This document shows, piece after piece, positions 7,194 through 15,198 of a DNA stretch of 21,890 nt. The position numbers and the translations under genes are program-made. Source of the stretch: an uncultured Sutterella sp. GTDB taxonomy: Bacteria > Pseudomonadota > Gammaproteobacteria > Burkholderiales > Burkholderiaceae_F. The notes under the pieces were generated by a model. That model saw nothing but the letters and a program-made list of their open reading frames with translations, ran no database searches and had not been told where the DNA came from. The DNA lies in assembly GCA_900553105.1 (NCBI GenBank), contig USCE01000009.1, positions 1 to 21,890 of the forward strand, written 5' to 3'. How positions within the stretch are numbered: position 1 is the first letter of the stretch; every line of letters begins with the position of its first letter.

Positions 7194-7222
7194 ATTTTAC
7201 ACGCAAACGCGTTTTCTCTCCA
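7194..7222 (-). promoter_or_regulatory. candidate promoter with a palindrome in its spacer
   Basis: On the minus strand TGGAGA (7222-7217) and TAAAAT (7199-7194) are 17 bases apart, and the start codon of the DUF1801 gene is about 37 bases further on. The spacer contains AAACGCGTTT (7205-7214), a perfect 10-bp palindrome, which is a typical position for a repressor site. Predicted by eye. Confidence 0.4.
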
Positions 7223-7239
7223 CTTTTAAGGGCTCTTCT

Positions 7240-7257
7240 GTTAGCAAAATTACTAAC
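7240..7257. repeat. near-perfect 18-base inverted repeat between two genes
   Basis: GTTAGCAAAATTACTAAC reads almost the same on both strands, with one mismatched pair in 9-base arms. It lies 18 bases past the stop of the DUF3455 gene and upstream of the DUF1801 promoter. It could be a weak terminator for the former or an operator for the latter. It lacks a GC-rich stem. Confidence 0.4.
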
Positions 7258-7275
7258 AATATCGCGAACATGCGT

Positions 7276-7773
7276 TTAACGGTAGAAGGTGTATGTAGCT
7301 TCAAAAGGAACCTTCAGCCATTGATCTTTGCGAGCTTCGGTGCAGGAGCGCGTGGGCATTCCGCCGCTTGTTTTCGTGCGTAAAACATAACGAACGTTCC
7401 CGAGGCGGCCGTTATTTTTATGTTCGATGACAGAAAACAGTGCTTCAGGAATGTTTTTACCGTCATTTTCGCCAACGCGGATGATGCGCGTATAGATCGT
7501 TGAACCGTCATTGTGCGTGAAAGAGAAACGGTAGCCGTGCTTGGCAAGGGCTTGATTGGTGGCCGGATCAAATAAGTACGCGTTAGGGGTTTCGAAGCGC
7601 CAGAACCAACCTTTCATGTCGCGGGAGCATTGGAAAATTTGCTCGCCCGAGGCTTCTAGCTGCATGACAGCAATACTGTCCTGTGGGGCTTCAATCGCCG
7701 GCTTTTGGAAAGTGGAGCAAGCCGACAGAGCTAAGGGAATTGCCAATAAACAGGCACGAGTCAATAGCGACAT
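7276..7773 (-). CDS. DUF3455 family lipoprotein
   Basis: A predicted lipoprotein of 165 residues. The N-terminus MSLLTRACLLAIPLALSACS is a lipoprotein signal, with the lipobox LSAC and acylation at C19. The following domain has the DUF3455 layout: GEQIFQCSRDMKGWFWRFETP near residues 43-63, a DGSTIYTRII strand, a PEALFSVIEH segment, VLRTKTSGGMPTRSCTEA, and the closing FEATYTFYR. In the family these correspond to the repeated motifs that include GG-x-P and a final YxFY. Function is unknown; most members are exported. The start is ATG 7773, with no strong ribosome site. The gene diverges from the porG operon across a 231-base region that is rich in inverted repeats. Confidence 0.78.
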   Translation of the reverse strand: MSLLTRACLLAIPLALSACSTFQKPAIEAPQDSIAVMQLEASGEQIFQCSRDMKGWFWRFETPNAYLFDPATNQALAKHGYRFSFTHNDGSTIYTRIIRVGENDGKNIPEALFSVIEHKNNGRLGNVRYVLRTKTSGGMPTRSCTEARKDQWLKVPFEATYTFYR

Positions 7774-7806
7774 GATGTTATCAACCGAAATTTACGAAAA
7801 ACAGAA

Positions 7807-7876
7807 TCTCGACAGGGTATCGAGAATAAAAGAAGTATACAAATCTATCCGTTCGAATGATTCAAACGAATGTTTG
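7807..7876. promoter_or_regulatory. cluster of inverted repeats in a divergent control region
   Basis: Three dyads sit between the DUF3455 gene and porG. TCTCGA (7807-7812) pairs with TCGAGA (7820-7825). CGTTCGAAT (7850-7858) pairs with ATTCAAACG (7860-7868), with one mismatch around a single central base. CAAAC (7863-7867) pairs with GTTTG (7872-7876). The middle one looks like an operator for a dimeric regulator. No confident -10/-35 pair was seen, and the ~130 bases from here to porG would be a long leader. Confidence 0.4.
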
Positions 7877-8004
7877 CTTTTGTTAAAGTTAAAGATAGGA
7901 AGTCGCTCGGCAGGCGAGAGGGCGGTGTGCGTCATGAAATGACCCACGGACCATAGAGGCCGGCCAAGTGCGTCCCTATCGCAATTTTTCTTGGGAGAGA
8001 AAAA

Positions 8005-8568
8005 GTGTATCAAGTCAGACTTCACGGTCGTGGTGGCCAAGGTGTCGTCACGGCTGCCGAAATGCTCAGCGTAGCAGCCTTCATGGAGGGGCACTTCGCG
8101 CAAGCGTTCCCGAGCTTTGGCTCTGAACGCACGGGCGCTCCCGTGGTGGCATTTGCGCGTATCGATGATAAAGAAATTCGCCTGCACGAACCCATTGACG
8201 AGCCCGATGTGGTGTTGGTGCAAGATCCGACGTTACTCGAGCAAGTCGATGTGTTTTCCGGTCTTCGTCCTCAGGGTTACCTGCTGATCAATAGCGAGCA
8301 CACGATTGAAGAGCTAGGCCTTGCCGAGGCTGTTGCAGCGCTACCGGCTGGCCATGCAAAAACGGTTCCCGCTACTCGATTTGCGATCGAAAAAATCGGT
8401 CGCCCGTTGCCTGGGGCTGCCATGCTGGCAGGCTACGCCGCCATGACCGGTAACCTCAAGCTGGAAAGCGTTCAAGCCGCCTACTCCGAGCGCTTCAGCG
8501 GCAAGATTGCTGAAGCCAATGCCGAGGTAGCTCGTCTGGCGTTTGAGTTTTTAACCTGCGATCGCTGA
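8005..8568 (+). CDS. porG: 2-oxoacid:acceptor oxidoreductase gamma subunit (PorG-like)
   Basis: Gamma subunit of a pyruvate:ferredoxin-type 2-oxoacid oxidoreductase, 187 residues. The N-terminus contains HGRGGQG (7-13), the classic gamma-domain motif, followed by FAQAFPSFGSERTGAPVVAF (31-50), which is nearly invariant in PorG proteins, and by PDVVLVQDPTLLEQ. These complexes oxidatively decarboxylate a 2-oxoacid to an acyl-CoA with thiamine diphosphate and Fe-S clusters. The start is GTG 8005, with GGGAGAG at 7993-7999. The gene is first of four tightly packed genes; its stop (TGA 8566-8568) overlaps the ribosome site of porA. The phenylglyoxylate oxidoreductase (Pad) gamma subunit is a related alternative. 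Confidence 0.9.
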   Translation: MYQVRLHGRGGQGVVTAAEMLSVAAFMEGHFAQAFPSFGSERTGAPVVAFARIDDKEIRLHEPIDEPDVVLVQDPTLLEQVDVFSGLRPQGYLLINSEHTIEELGLAEAVAALPAGHAKTVPATRFAIEKIGRPLPGAAMLAGYAAMTGNLKLESVQAAYSERFSGKIAEANAEVARLAFEFLTCDR

Positions 8569-8577
8569 GGTAATTTC

Positions 8578-9831
8578 ATGCTGAAACAAATCGAAGGTAG
8601 TTTGGGGGTCGCTTTAAGTGTGGCAATGTGTCGCCCGGAAGTAATTTGTGCGTATCCGATTTCCCCTCAAACGCATATTGTGGAAAATTTGGGCAACCTG
8701 GTGCGCCAGGGCAAGATTGATCCTTGTGAATTTATCAACGTAGAAAGTGAATTTGCTGCGATGAGTACGGCAATCGGAGCTTCCGTGGCAGGTGCCCGCG
8801 CTTATACTGCAACGGCCTCCCAGGGGTTACTTTTTATGGTCGAGGCAATTTATAACGCCTCTGGGCTTGGTCTTCCTATCGTGATGACCGTTGCTAATCG
8901 AGCCATTGGTGCTCCAATTAATATTTGGAACGATCACTCTGATTCTTTGTCTCAACGCGACAGCGGCTGGATTCAGCTTTTTGTCGAAAGTAATCAACAA
9001 GCTGTTGACGTGCATATCCAGGCATTCAAAATCGCTGAATTGTTGAGTATTCCTGTCATGGTTTGCATGGACGGCTTTGTGCTTACACACGCGGTTGATC
9101 GTGTGGACATTCCGCAACAAGAAGAAGTGGATGCGTTCTTACCTCCATATCGTCCACGTCAAGTGCTGGATCCGTCTCGTCCGGTTTCCATCGGTGCAAT
9201 GGTGGGCCCGGAGGCCTTTACCGAAGTCCGTTATTTGGCGCATGCCAAGATGGTGTCTGCCTTGGGGTGTATCGAGGCTGTTCGAGATGAATTCAAGAGC
9301 GTTTTTGGGCGAGACGCCGGAGGACTGCTTCATGCCTACCGTTGCGAAGATGCCGATATTCGAATTATTGCCATGGGTTCATCCGTCGGAACGATTCAAG
9401 AAGCTGTTGATGAAATGCGTGAGGAAGGAATCAAGGTTGGTGTCATCTCGCTTCGTTCGTATCGTCCCTTCCCCTCAAGAGCGTTGCGTGCTGCACTGCA
9501 GGGCGCGAAAACAGCCATTGTTTTTGAACGAGCGGTCAGTGTTGGAGCAGGCGGTCCCGTGATGGGAGACGTGGTAATGGCTTTGCGCGGCAGCAGCGTT
9601 GAACTTAAAAATGTGATCGGCGGTCTAGGCGGCAGAGCTGTGACAAAAAAGAGCATCAAGGGCATCGTGCAATCGGCAATGGCCGATAAGCTCGAAGACT
9701 TGACCTTTATGGATTTGGATGTTGACCTCGTTCGCCGCCAACTCGAACGTGAGCGTAGCGAACATCGTTGCGGTCCCGTGGCCGAGTCCGTCATGCACGA
9801 TGTGGCTGTGCGCAATAGAGCAAGGAGCTGA
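8578..9831 (+). CDS. porA: 2-oxoacid:acceptor oxidoreductase alpha subunit (PorA-like)
   Basis: Alpha subunit, 417 residues. It shows YPISPQT (26-32), the equivalent of the YPITPST motif of pyruvate oxidoreductases; VESEF (55-59), with the glutamate expected near the thiamine cofactor; and NIWNDHSDSLSQRDSGWIQ (115-133), which matches PorA enzymes that act on pyruvate more closely than the KorA type that uses 2-oxoglutarate. The C-terminal part (about 260-370, starting DIRIIAMGSS) is the transketolase C-terminal-like domain. The family is usually about 390 residues; the extra length is in a charged tail. The start is ATG 8578, seven bases after GAGG. Pyruvate as substrate is inferred from motifs only. 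Confidence 0.9.
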   Translation: MLKQIEGSLGVALSVAMCRPEVICAYPISPQTHIVENLGNLVRQGKIDPCEFINVESEFAAMSTAIGASVAGARAYTATASQGLLFMVEAIYNASGLGLPIVMTVANRAIGAPINIWNDHSDSLSQRDSGWIQLFVESNQQAVDVHIQAFKIAELLSIPVMVCMDGFVLTHAVDRVDIPQQEEVDAFLPPYRPRQVLDPSRPVSIGAMVGPEAFTEVRYLAHAKMVSALGCIEAVRDEFKSVFGRDAGGLLHAYRCEDADIRIIAMGSSVGTIQEAVDEMREEGIKVGVISLRSYRPFPSRALRAALQGAKTAIVFERAVSVGAGGPVMGDVVMALRGSSVELKNVIGGLGGRAVTKKSIKGIVQSAMADKLEDLTFMDLDVDLVRRQLERERSEHRCGPVAESVMHDVAVRNRARS

Positions 9832-9833
9832 TG

Positions 9834-10895
9834 ATGAAACAAAGTCCGATTCGTTTTTATCAGACGGGTACCTTTACCGTCGGCAATCGTTTGCTTGATG
9901 AAGAGTATCGTGCCTTGCAATCGAGCCAAAATCGCCATAACTCTTTAACCTCGGGTCACCGTGCCTGTCAGGGGTGCGGGGAGGCTCTTGGAGCCCGCTA
10001 CGCCATCGATGCTGCCATTGCAGCAACGGGCGGACAATTGGCAGCCTGCAATGCTACGGGTTGCTTGGAAGTGTTCTCCACTCCTTATCCGGAAAGCTCT
10101 TGGCAAATTCCTTGGTTTCACTCTTTGTTTGGCAATACCGCCGCTGTGGCCACGGGAATGGCTGCCGCATTTAAGGTTCAAGCTAAAAAAACAGGTAAAG
10201 AGGCTGTTCGTGTGATCGCTCAAGGCGGTGATGGAGGTACAACCGATATCGGTTTCGGTTGCTTGTCGGGCATGCTCGAGCGCAATGATGACGTGCTCTA
10301 CATTTGTTACGACAATGAGGCCTACATGAATACGGGCGTACAACGCTCTTCGGCAACGCCGCCGGCGGCCCGTACGGCGACGACGATGCCGACGCAAGGC
10401 TATGACGGCAACGCTTTCGGTCAAGGTAAAAATGTACCGCAAATTGCCATGGCACACGGCATTCCGTATGTCGCAACGGCAACCGTTGCGGATCTTCATG
10501 ACTTGGAAAGAAAGGTCATGAAGGCAATGAGCATGCACGGGGCTCGCTACTTGCACATTCTCGTACCGTGCCCGTTAGGCTGGGGCTTTGCTTCCTCGAT
10601 GACCGTTCAAATGGCTCGCTTGGCTACGCAAACGGGACTTTTTCCTGTATTTGAAGCCGAGTATGGCGAAGTGACCGATGTCACGAAGATTCGTCGCAAG
10701 CTTCCCGTGGAAGAGTATTTGAAAGGGCAAAAGCGCTATGCGCACTTATTCGGCAAACGCGGAAATCCCGAAGTGATCCGTCGCTTACAGGCTATCGCCG
10801 ATCGTAATATTGATAAGTTCGGGTTGGTCGAGGGCGATGATACCGATAGGGTTCCGACGCCGATCGAGGCTGACGAACGTGCTCATTTAGTTTAG
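9834..10895 (+). CDS. porB: 2-oxoacid:acceptor oxidoreductase beta subunit (PorB-like)
   Basis: Thiamine-diphosphate-binding beta subunit, about 353 residues. GHRACQGCGEALGARYA provides two cysteines of the proximal [4Fe-4S] cluster; further cysteines occur in ACNATGC and HILVPCPLGW. The GDGG motif at residues ~131-135 and YDNEAYMNTGVQRS at ~159-172 form the thiamine-diphosphate/Mg site. Two adjacent ATGs are possible: the one at 9831 overlaps the porA stop by one base (TGATG) but is only three bases from AAGGAG, so ATG 9834 with six bases is preferred. The Cys and thiamine motifs and the STPYPESSWQIPW segment are typical of PorB. It is followed nine bases later by the flavoprotein gene. Confidence 0.9.
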   Translation: MKQSPIRFYQTGTFTVGNRLLDEEYRALQSSQNRHNSLTSGHRACQGCGEALGARYAIDAAIAATGGQLAACNATGCLEVFSTPYPESSWQIPWFHSLFGNTAAVATGMAAAFKVQAKKTGKEAVRVIAQGGDGGTTDIGFGCLSGMLERNDDVLYICYDNEAYMNTGVQRSSATPPAARTATTMPTQGYDGNAFGQGKNVPQIAMAHGIPYVATATVADLHDLERKVMKAMSMHGARYLHILVPCPLGWGFASSMTVQMARLATQTGLFPVFEAEYGEVTDVTKIRRKLPVEEYLKGQKRYAHLFGKRGNPEVIRRLQAIADRNIDKFGLVEGDDTDRVPTPIEADERAHLV

Positions 10896-10904
10896 AGGTG
10901 CCCC

Positions 10905-12524
10905 ATGAGTAAACCATTTGCCATTACATTGGAAGTCGGTTCTTCTTTGGAAAACCATACGGGGTCTTGGCGTACGTTACGACCGACTTACGTGGACCAT
11001 CTGCCGCCTTGCAATGCCAAGTGCCCGGCCGGTGAAAACATTCAAGGTTGGCTCTTTAAAGCCGAAAGCGGCGATTACCGTGGAGCTTGGGAGGTGATTA
11101 TTCGTGATAATCCGTTCCCGGCTTTGATGGGACGCGTCTGCTATCACACGTGCGAGACGGCGTGCAATCGTGCTCGTGTCGATGAGTGCGTGGGAATCAA
11201 TTCGGTGGAACGTTTTTTAGGCGATTATGCCGCCGAAAAGAATTGGGATTATCCGTTACCGGAGAAAGAAACCGGCAAAAAGATTTTAGTGATCGGTGCC
11301 GGCCCTGCCGGGTTGTCGTGTGCGTACCACATGCGTCGATTCGGGCACTCGGTCACTGTGTTGGAAAGCGCCGATGCGGCCGGCGGTATGATGCGCTATG
11401 GCATTCCGCGGTATCGCTTGCCACGAGAAATTCTTGATCGCGAAATTGCCCGACTTGAACGCATGGGCGTGACAATCGAGCTCAATCACGAAGTCAAAGA
11501 CGTGCTTGCGGAAAAGCAAGCAGGACACTACGATGCGGTCTTTTTAGGACTGGGAGCTCATTTAGCCAAACGGGCCTATATTCCCGCCGGCGATGCAAGC
11601 CACGTGGTGGACGCGGTTTCGCTACTTCGCAGCATGGAAGGTGAGGCCCAACCCATGATCGGTCGTCGAGTTGTTGTTTACGGCGGCGGCAATACTGCCG
11701 TTGACGTTGCAAGAACGGTCAAACGTCTTGGGGCAGAACCTTTGATGGTGTATCGACGCACGGAGCAAAAAGCACCGGCTCATCGGTTTGAAATCGAGGA
11801 AGCCAAGGAAGAGGGGGTTGCGATGAAGTGGCTCTCGACCGTGGCGGAAGCCGATGAGGGTGAAATTAAAATCGAAAAAATGGTGCTCGATGAAAACGGG
11901 TATCCGCAACCGACCGGAGAATTCGAGACAATCAAAGCTGATGCCTTGGTGCTTGCTTTAGGGCAAGAGACTGATCTCAGTTGCGTCGACAAACTCGGTG
12001 TAGCTGTTGATAAAGGTTCGGTCGTTGTCAATGAATGCATGATGACAAGCGTTGACGGTGTGTTTGCAGGTGGTGATATGGTGCCCGGCGAACGCAACGT
12101 TACCGTGGCTATCGGGCACGGAAAATTAGCAGCCCGTGCCATGGATGCGTGGTTGGCAGGGCGGGATTATCAGCCGCCGGCTCGCGGTCCTGAAGCCAAG
12201 TTTGAAAAACTCAATACGTGGTACTACTCGGATGCTCCGAAAACCGTTCGACCGATGTTGGACTTGGCTCGTCGCACCGATACGTTCGATGAAGTTGTGC
12301 ACGGGTTAACCGAAGAAAATGCACTTTTTGAGGCTCGTCGGTGCATGTCGTGCGGTAACTGTTTTGAGTGCGACACTTGCTACGGAGTGTGTCCGGATAA
12401 TGCCATCATCAAGCTTGGTGAGGGTAAACGCTTCTCGATTAAGTACGACTACTGCAAAGGTTGTGGTATTTGCGCTCAAGAGTGTCCGTGCGGCGCCATC
12501 GAAATGGTAGCTGATTCGAAGTAA
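10905..12524 (+). CDS. GltD-like NAD(P)/FAD flavoprotein fused to a PorD-like 2[4Fe-4S] ferredoxin domain
   Basis: A 539-residue electron-transfer protein. The N-terminal part is the glutamate synthase small-subunit (GltD) type: Fe-S cysteines C36, C40, C79, C83, C87 and C95; an FAD site GAGPAG (131-136); and a nucleotide site GGGNTAVDVAR (260-270), followed by YRRT (283-286), which often reads NADPH. From about residue 473 a ferredoxin domain follows: cysteines at 480, 483, 486, 489, 492 and 496, then CKGCGICAQEC (517-527), with C529. This resembles the PorD delta subunit. It sits last in the por operon, nine bases after porB. It would carry electrons from the oxidoreductase to NAD(P), comparable to the separate PadE and PadH proteins of phenylglyoxylate oxidoreductase. 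Direction and nucleotide preference are inferred. Confidence 0.85.
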   Translation: MSKPFAITLEVGSSLENHTGSWRTLRPTYVDHLPPCNAKCPAGENIQGWLFKAESGDYRGAWEVIIRDNPFPALMGRVCYHTCETACNRARVDECVGINSVERFLGDYAAEKNWDYPLPEKETGKKILVIGAGPAGLSCAYHMRRFGHSVTVLESADAAGGMMRYGIPRYRLPREILDREIARLERMGVTIELNHEVKDVLAEKQAGHYDAVFLGLGAHLAKRAYIPAGDASHVVDAVSLLRSMEGEAQPMIGRRVVVYGGGNTAVDVARTVKRLGAEPLMVYRRTEQKAPAHRFEIEEAKEEGVAMKWLSTVAEADEGEIKIEKMVLDENGYPQPTGEFETIKADALVLALGQETDLSCVDKLGVAVDKGSVVVNECMMTSVDGVFAGGDMVPGERNVTVAIGHGKLAARAMDAWLAGRDYQPPARGPEAKFEKLNTWYYSDAPKTVRPMLDLARRTDTFDEVVHGLTEENALFEARRCMSCGNCFECDTCYGVCPDNAIIKLGEGKRFSIKYDYCKGCGICAQECPCGAIEMVADSK

Positions 12525-12548
12525 AAACAATCGATTGCGACGCCCGGG

Positions 12549-12575
12549 ACTATCGAGTGTCTCGATCGGATAGTT
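12549..12575 (+). terminator. weak hairpin between convergent genes
   Basis: ACTATCGAG (12549-12557) can pair with CTCGAT and ATAGT (12561-12574), leaving a three-base bulge, and TTTT follows. It could end the por operon, 24 bases after its stop. The arm overlaps the C-terminus of the converging MFS gene. Confidence 0.4.
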
Positions 12576-13770
12576 TTAAGCGCATAGATAAAAGCAGTGC
12601 CGTTGCCAGTAGCACTGCGCAGGCGTAATAGGGCATGCCGGCAAGAGGACTTGTCGGCATGCTTGTCGCGTGAACCATCAAAGCGGTTCCCAATATCGGA
12701 GAAAGTGCTCCGGCAAGACTATTGATACCTGCTGCCGCGCCCAGTGCCGAGCCTTGTTTATCGTGATTAAATAGTCTCGAGAGATAGCCCTGTAGAGTCG
12801 GTACAACGGTGCCAGAAAATGCGTATAAACACAAAGCGGCCGCCGCTAAAATCGACCAGGTAGAAGCCGCAGTTAGCAAAAACGCACCGAGACCAACTCC
12901 CAACCCTATGGTGACGGTTTTTCTTTCATTGAACCGCCCGAGAATCTTTGGTAAAAGCGCTCCTTGACAAAGGGCAATACTGACTCCCATGGCGAAAACG
13001 GAAAGACCGATTTCAACGGGCATCCAATTAAATCGGATTTGAGCGAAAAGAGCCCAGGTACTGTGCAATAAGTTTTGAGCCATGGCGCACAAAAGTAAAA
13101 CAATAACGGTGAGTCGGCTTTGTGGTTTGCCGATAACGCCGACAATGCCGTGCAAAGGATTGAGTTCTGAGAGATTAAATGCGCGGCTTTTTTTTCTTTG
13201 GAGGCTTTCCGGTAACACAAAGGCCCCGTAAAGAAAGTTCAGCACGCAAAGAACGCAGGCAATGATAAAAGGCAGGCGAATATCGATTTGGGCTAAAAGA
13301 CCGCCAGCGGCCGGGCCCAAAGTAAAAGCCGCTCCGAATGTAGCGGCAATTTTACCGAAGTAGGTCGCGCGCTTATTGTTCGGGACAATGTCTGCAATGT
13401 AGGCTTGAGCCACGGAAAAATTTGCCGAGAGCATGCCGCCAGCGATTCGCGAGAGTAGTAGCGCCCAAAGGTTTGTGCAAAAAGCAGGAACCGCAAACAT
13501 AATGCCTAAACCCAAAATGCCGCCCAAAAGCACAGGGCGACGACCGATGCGATCGGATAATGCTCCTAAGATCGGTAAAAAGAAGAATTGGGTTAGACCG
13601 AAGGTCGTTAAAAGAGCACCGAACCACAATGCTTGTTCTCGTCCCGAATCGGTTAGTGTGCCGATTAAGTGTGGTAGTACGGGCACAATTAAACCGATGC
13701 CAAGCGCATCTAAAAAGATGCAAACGAGAATGAATATAACTGTTGGTGTAGAGGGGAGTGCTCGGATCAC
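12550..13770 (-). CDS. TetA-type MFS drug exporter homologue
   Basis: Major facilitator superfamily transporter of the Tet/DHA1 type. It has 12 predicted helices: the core opens with FILVCIFLDALGIGLIVPVLPHL, then shows motif A GALSDRIGRRPVL, the second-half counterpart LPKILGRFNERKT, GTVVPTLQGYLSRLFNHDKQG and AGALSPILGTAL, all of which match TetA-type exporters. The GTG at 13770 is chosen because it gives 406 residues, close to the ~400 usual in this family, with AAGG upstream. An in-frame GTG at 13872 would give 440 residues but has an unusual N-terminus and no good ribosome site. The gene diverges from sstT. Substrate unknown; drug resistance should not be assumed. Confidence 0.85.
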   Translation of the reverse strand: MIRALPSTPTVIFILVCIFLDALGIGLIVPVLPHLIGTLTDSGREQALWFGALLTTFGLTQFFFLPILGALSDRIGRRPVLLGGILGLGIMFAVPAFCTNLWALLLSRIAGGMLSANFSVAQAYIADIVPNNKRATYFGKIAATFGAAFTLGPAAGGLLAQIDIRLPFIIACVLCVLNFLYGAFVLPESLQRKKSRAFNLSELNPLHGIVGVIGKPQSRLTVIVLLLCAMAQNLLHSTWALFAQIRFNWMPVEIGLSVFAMGVSIALCQGALLPKILGRFNERKTVTIGLGVGLGAFLLTAASTWSILAAAALCLYAFSGTVVPTLQGYLSRLFNHDKQGSALGAAAGINSLAGALSPILGTALMVHATSMPTSPLAGMPYYACAVLLATALLLSMRLKLSDRDTR

Positions 13771-13893
13771 TAGGTAAATGACCTTATTGATTGAATAGAA
13801 GCTCCTAATAGTAAAGCATTTGCCTGAAGAAAACCTGAGCAAACCCTGATATGGTGAATAGCATTGTTTCACCTCGTTTTAAGGAAAAAGTCA

Positions 13894-15180
13894 ATGCAAA
13901 GACGATTACTACAAAGATTGACCATACCCTTTTTACACGCTTCGCTCGTTAAGCAGATTTTGATCGGCTTGGTGCTGGGGGTTCTGACAGCTTATATTTG
14001 GCCCTCCGTGGCTATTTCCTCCGGCTTTTTGGGTTCCGTTTTCATTTCAGCATTAAAAGCGGTAGCTCCCTTGTTGGTGTTTGTGCTCGTGATGTCAGCT
14101 ATCGCCAACCAAGACATTGAAACGAAGGCGCATATTCGCCCGGTGTTGGTGATGTATATCGTCAGCACTTTCGGTTCTGCTTTGGTTGCCGTGGCGGCGA
14201 GTTTCCTTTTCCCGGTGACAATCCCATTGCAACAAACGGAGCTTGCGCAGGCTACTCCGAGTAACGTTTGGGAAGTGCTTCACAATTTGGTGCTCGGTGT
14301 TGTGGACAATCCCGTGCACGCACTTTCGGTGGGCAATTACATGGCGATTTTGGCCTGGGCGGCTGGTTTAGGTGTAGCGATGCGGCATGCATCAGAGACC
14401 TCGCGCGAATTTATGGCAGATTTGTCTAGCGGTGTTGAGTTTGTCGTGCGCGTGGTGATTCGTTGTGCCCCGATCGGTATTTTTGGGTTAGTCGCTAATA
14501 CGGTTGCTACAACGGGCATTGAAGTGCTTGCCGATTATGTTTGGATATTGGCCGTTTTGTTAGGCTGCATGATTTTTGTTGCTATGGTCTACAACCCGTT
14601 TTTGGTTTGGATCTGCACGCACCGCAATCCTTATCCGTTAACGATTGCAACGCTTAGAGAAAGCGGCGTGACGGCCTTTTTCACCCGTTCGTCGGCAGCC
14701 AACATTCCGGTGAATATGGGAATGTGTCGTCGTATGAACCTAGACAGCGGGACGTATTCCATCACGATTCCGTTGGGGGCCACCATCAATATGGCCGGTG
14801 CGGCAATTACGATTACGGTGCTGACGTTAGCGGCGGCGCACACTTTAGGAATCAGCGTGACGTTTGGTACGGCCTTGTTGCTCAGCTTTATTTCGGCACT
14901 TTGCGCCTGCGGCGCTTCGGGCGTGCCCGGTGGTTCTTTGATGTTGATACCGTTGGCTTGCGGTCTTTTTGGGATCGATAATACGCTTGCAATGCAAGTG
15001 GTTGCCGTGGGCTTTATTATCGGTGTTTTGCAAGATTCAGCTGAAACGGCCTTGAATTCTTCTTCCGACGTGTTGTTTACCGCCGCTGTTTGCTTGCGTG
15101 CAGAGCGAGTCGGTCGTGAGCGCGAGGTTCGTAGCCACGAAATAACCGAAAGAATTCGTCGTGATCGTGTGCAAGACTGA
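13894..15180 (+). CDS. sstT: Na+/serine-threonine symporter SstT
   Basis: Sodium-driven serine/threonine importer, 428 residues, close in sequence to E. coli SstT. Shared strings include SLVKQILIGLVLGVL, LKAVAPLLVFVLVMSAIAN, ESGVTAFFTRSSAANIPVNM, SIPLGATINMAGAAITITV (here with TIPLGATINMAGAA), LCACGASGVPGGSL and MQVVAVGFIIGVLQDSAETALNSSSDVLFTAA. These are the substrate and sodium-binding regions of the dicarboxylate/amino acid:cation symporter family. The start is ATG 13894, eight bases after AAGGA; an in-frame TTG at 13864 has no ribosome site. The last ~25 residues are charged and variable. It ends at a shared terminator with iadA. Amino-acid import fits the rest of the window. Confidence 0.95.
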   Translation: MQRRLLQRLTIPFLHASLVKQILIGLVLGVLTAYIWPSVAISSGFLGSVFISALKAVAPLLVFVLVMSAIANQDIETKAHIRPVLVMYIVSTFGSALVAVAASFLFPVTIPLQQTELAQATPSNVWEVLHNLVLGVVDNPVHALSVGNYMAILAWAAGLGVAMRHASETSREFMADLSSGVEFVVRVVIRCAPIGIFGLVANTVATTGIEVLADYVWILAVLLGCMIFVAMVYNPFLVWICTHRNPYPLTIATLRESGVTAFFTRSSAANIPVNMGMCRRMNLDSGTYSITIPLGATINMAGAAITITVLTLAAAHTLGISVTFGTALLLSFISALCACGASGVPGGSLMLIPLACGLFGIDNTLAMQVVAVGFIIGVLQDSAETALNSSSDVLFTAAVCLRAERVGREREVRSHEITERIRRDRVQD

Positions 15181-15198
15181 TAAAAAGGAATGAAAATG

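Noticed and set aside
7774..8004. Riboswitch or tRNA in the largest intergenic stretch
   Set aside because: Dyads are present, but no tRNA cloverleaf or known riboswitch core could be recognised by eye.
9396..9938. 180-codon minus-strand frame opposite porA and porB
   Set aside because: Antisense to strongly conserved coding sequence; its amino-acid makeup is a codon shadow with no recognisable domain.
9945..10556. 203-codon minus-strand frame opposite porB
   Set aside because: Histidine- and arginine-rich shadow of the conserved beta subunit, without start signals.
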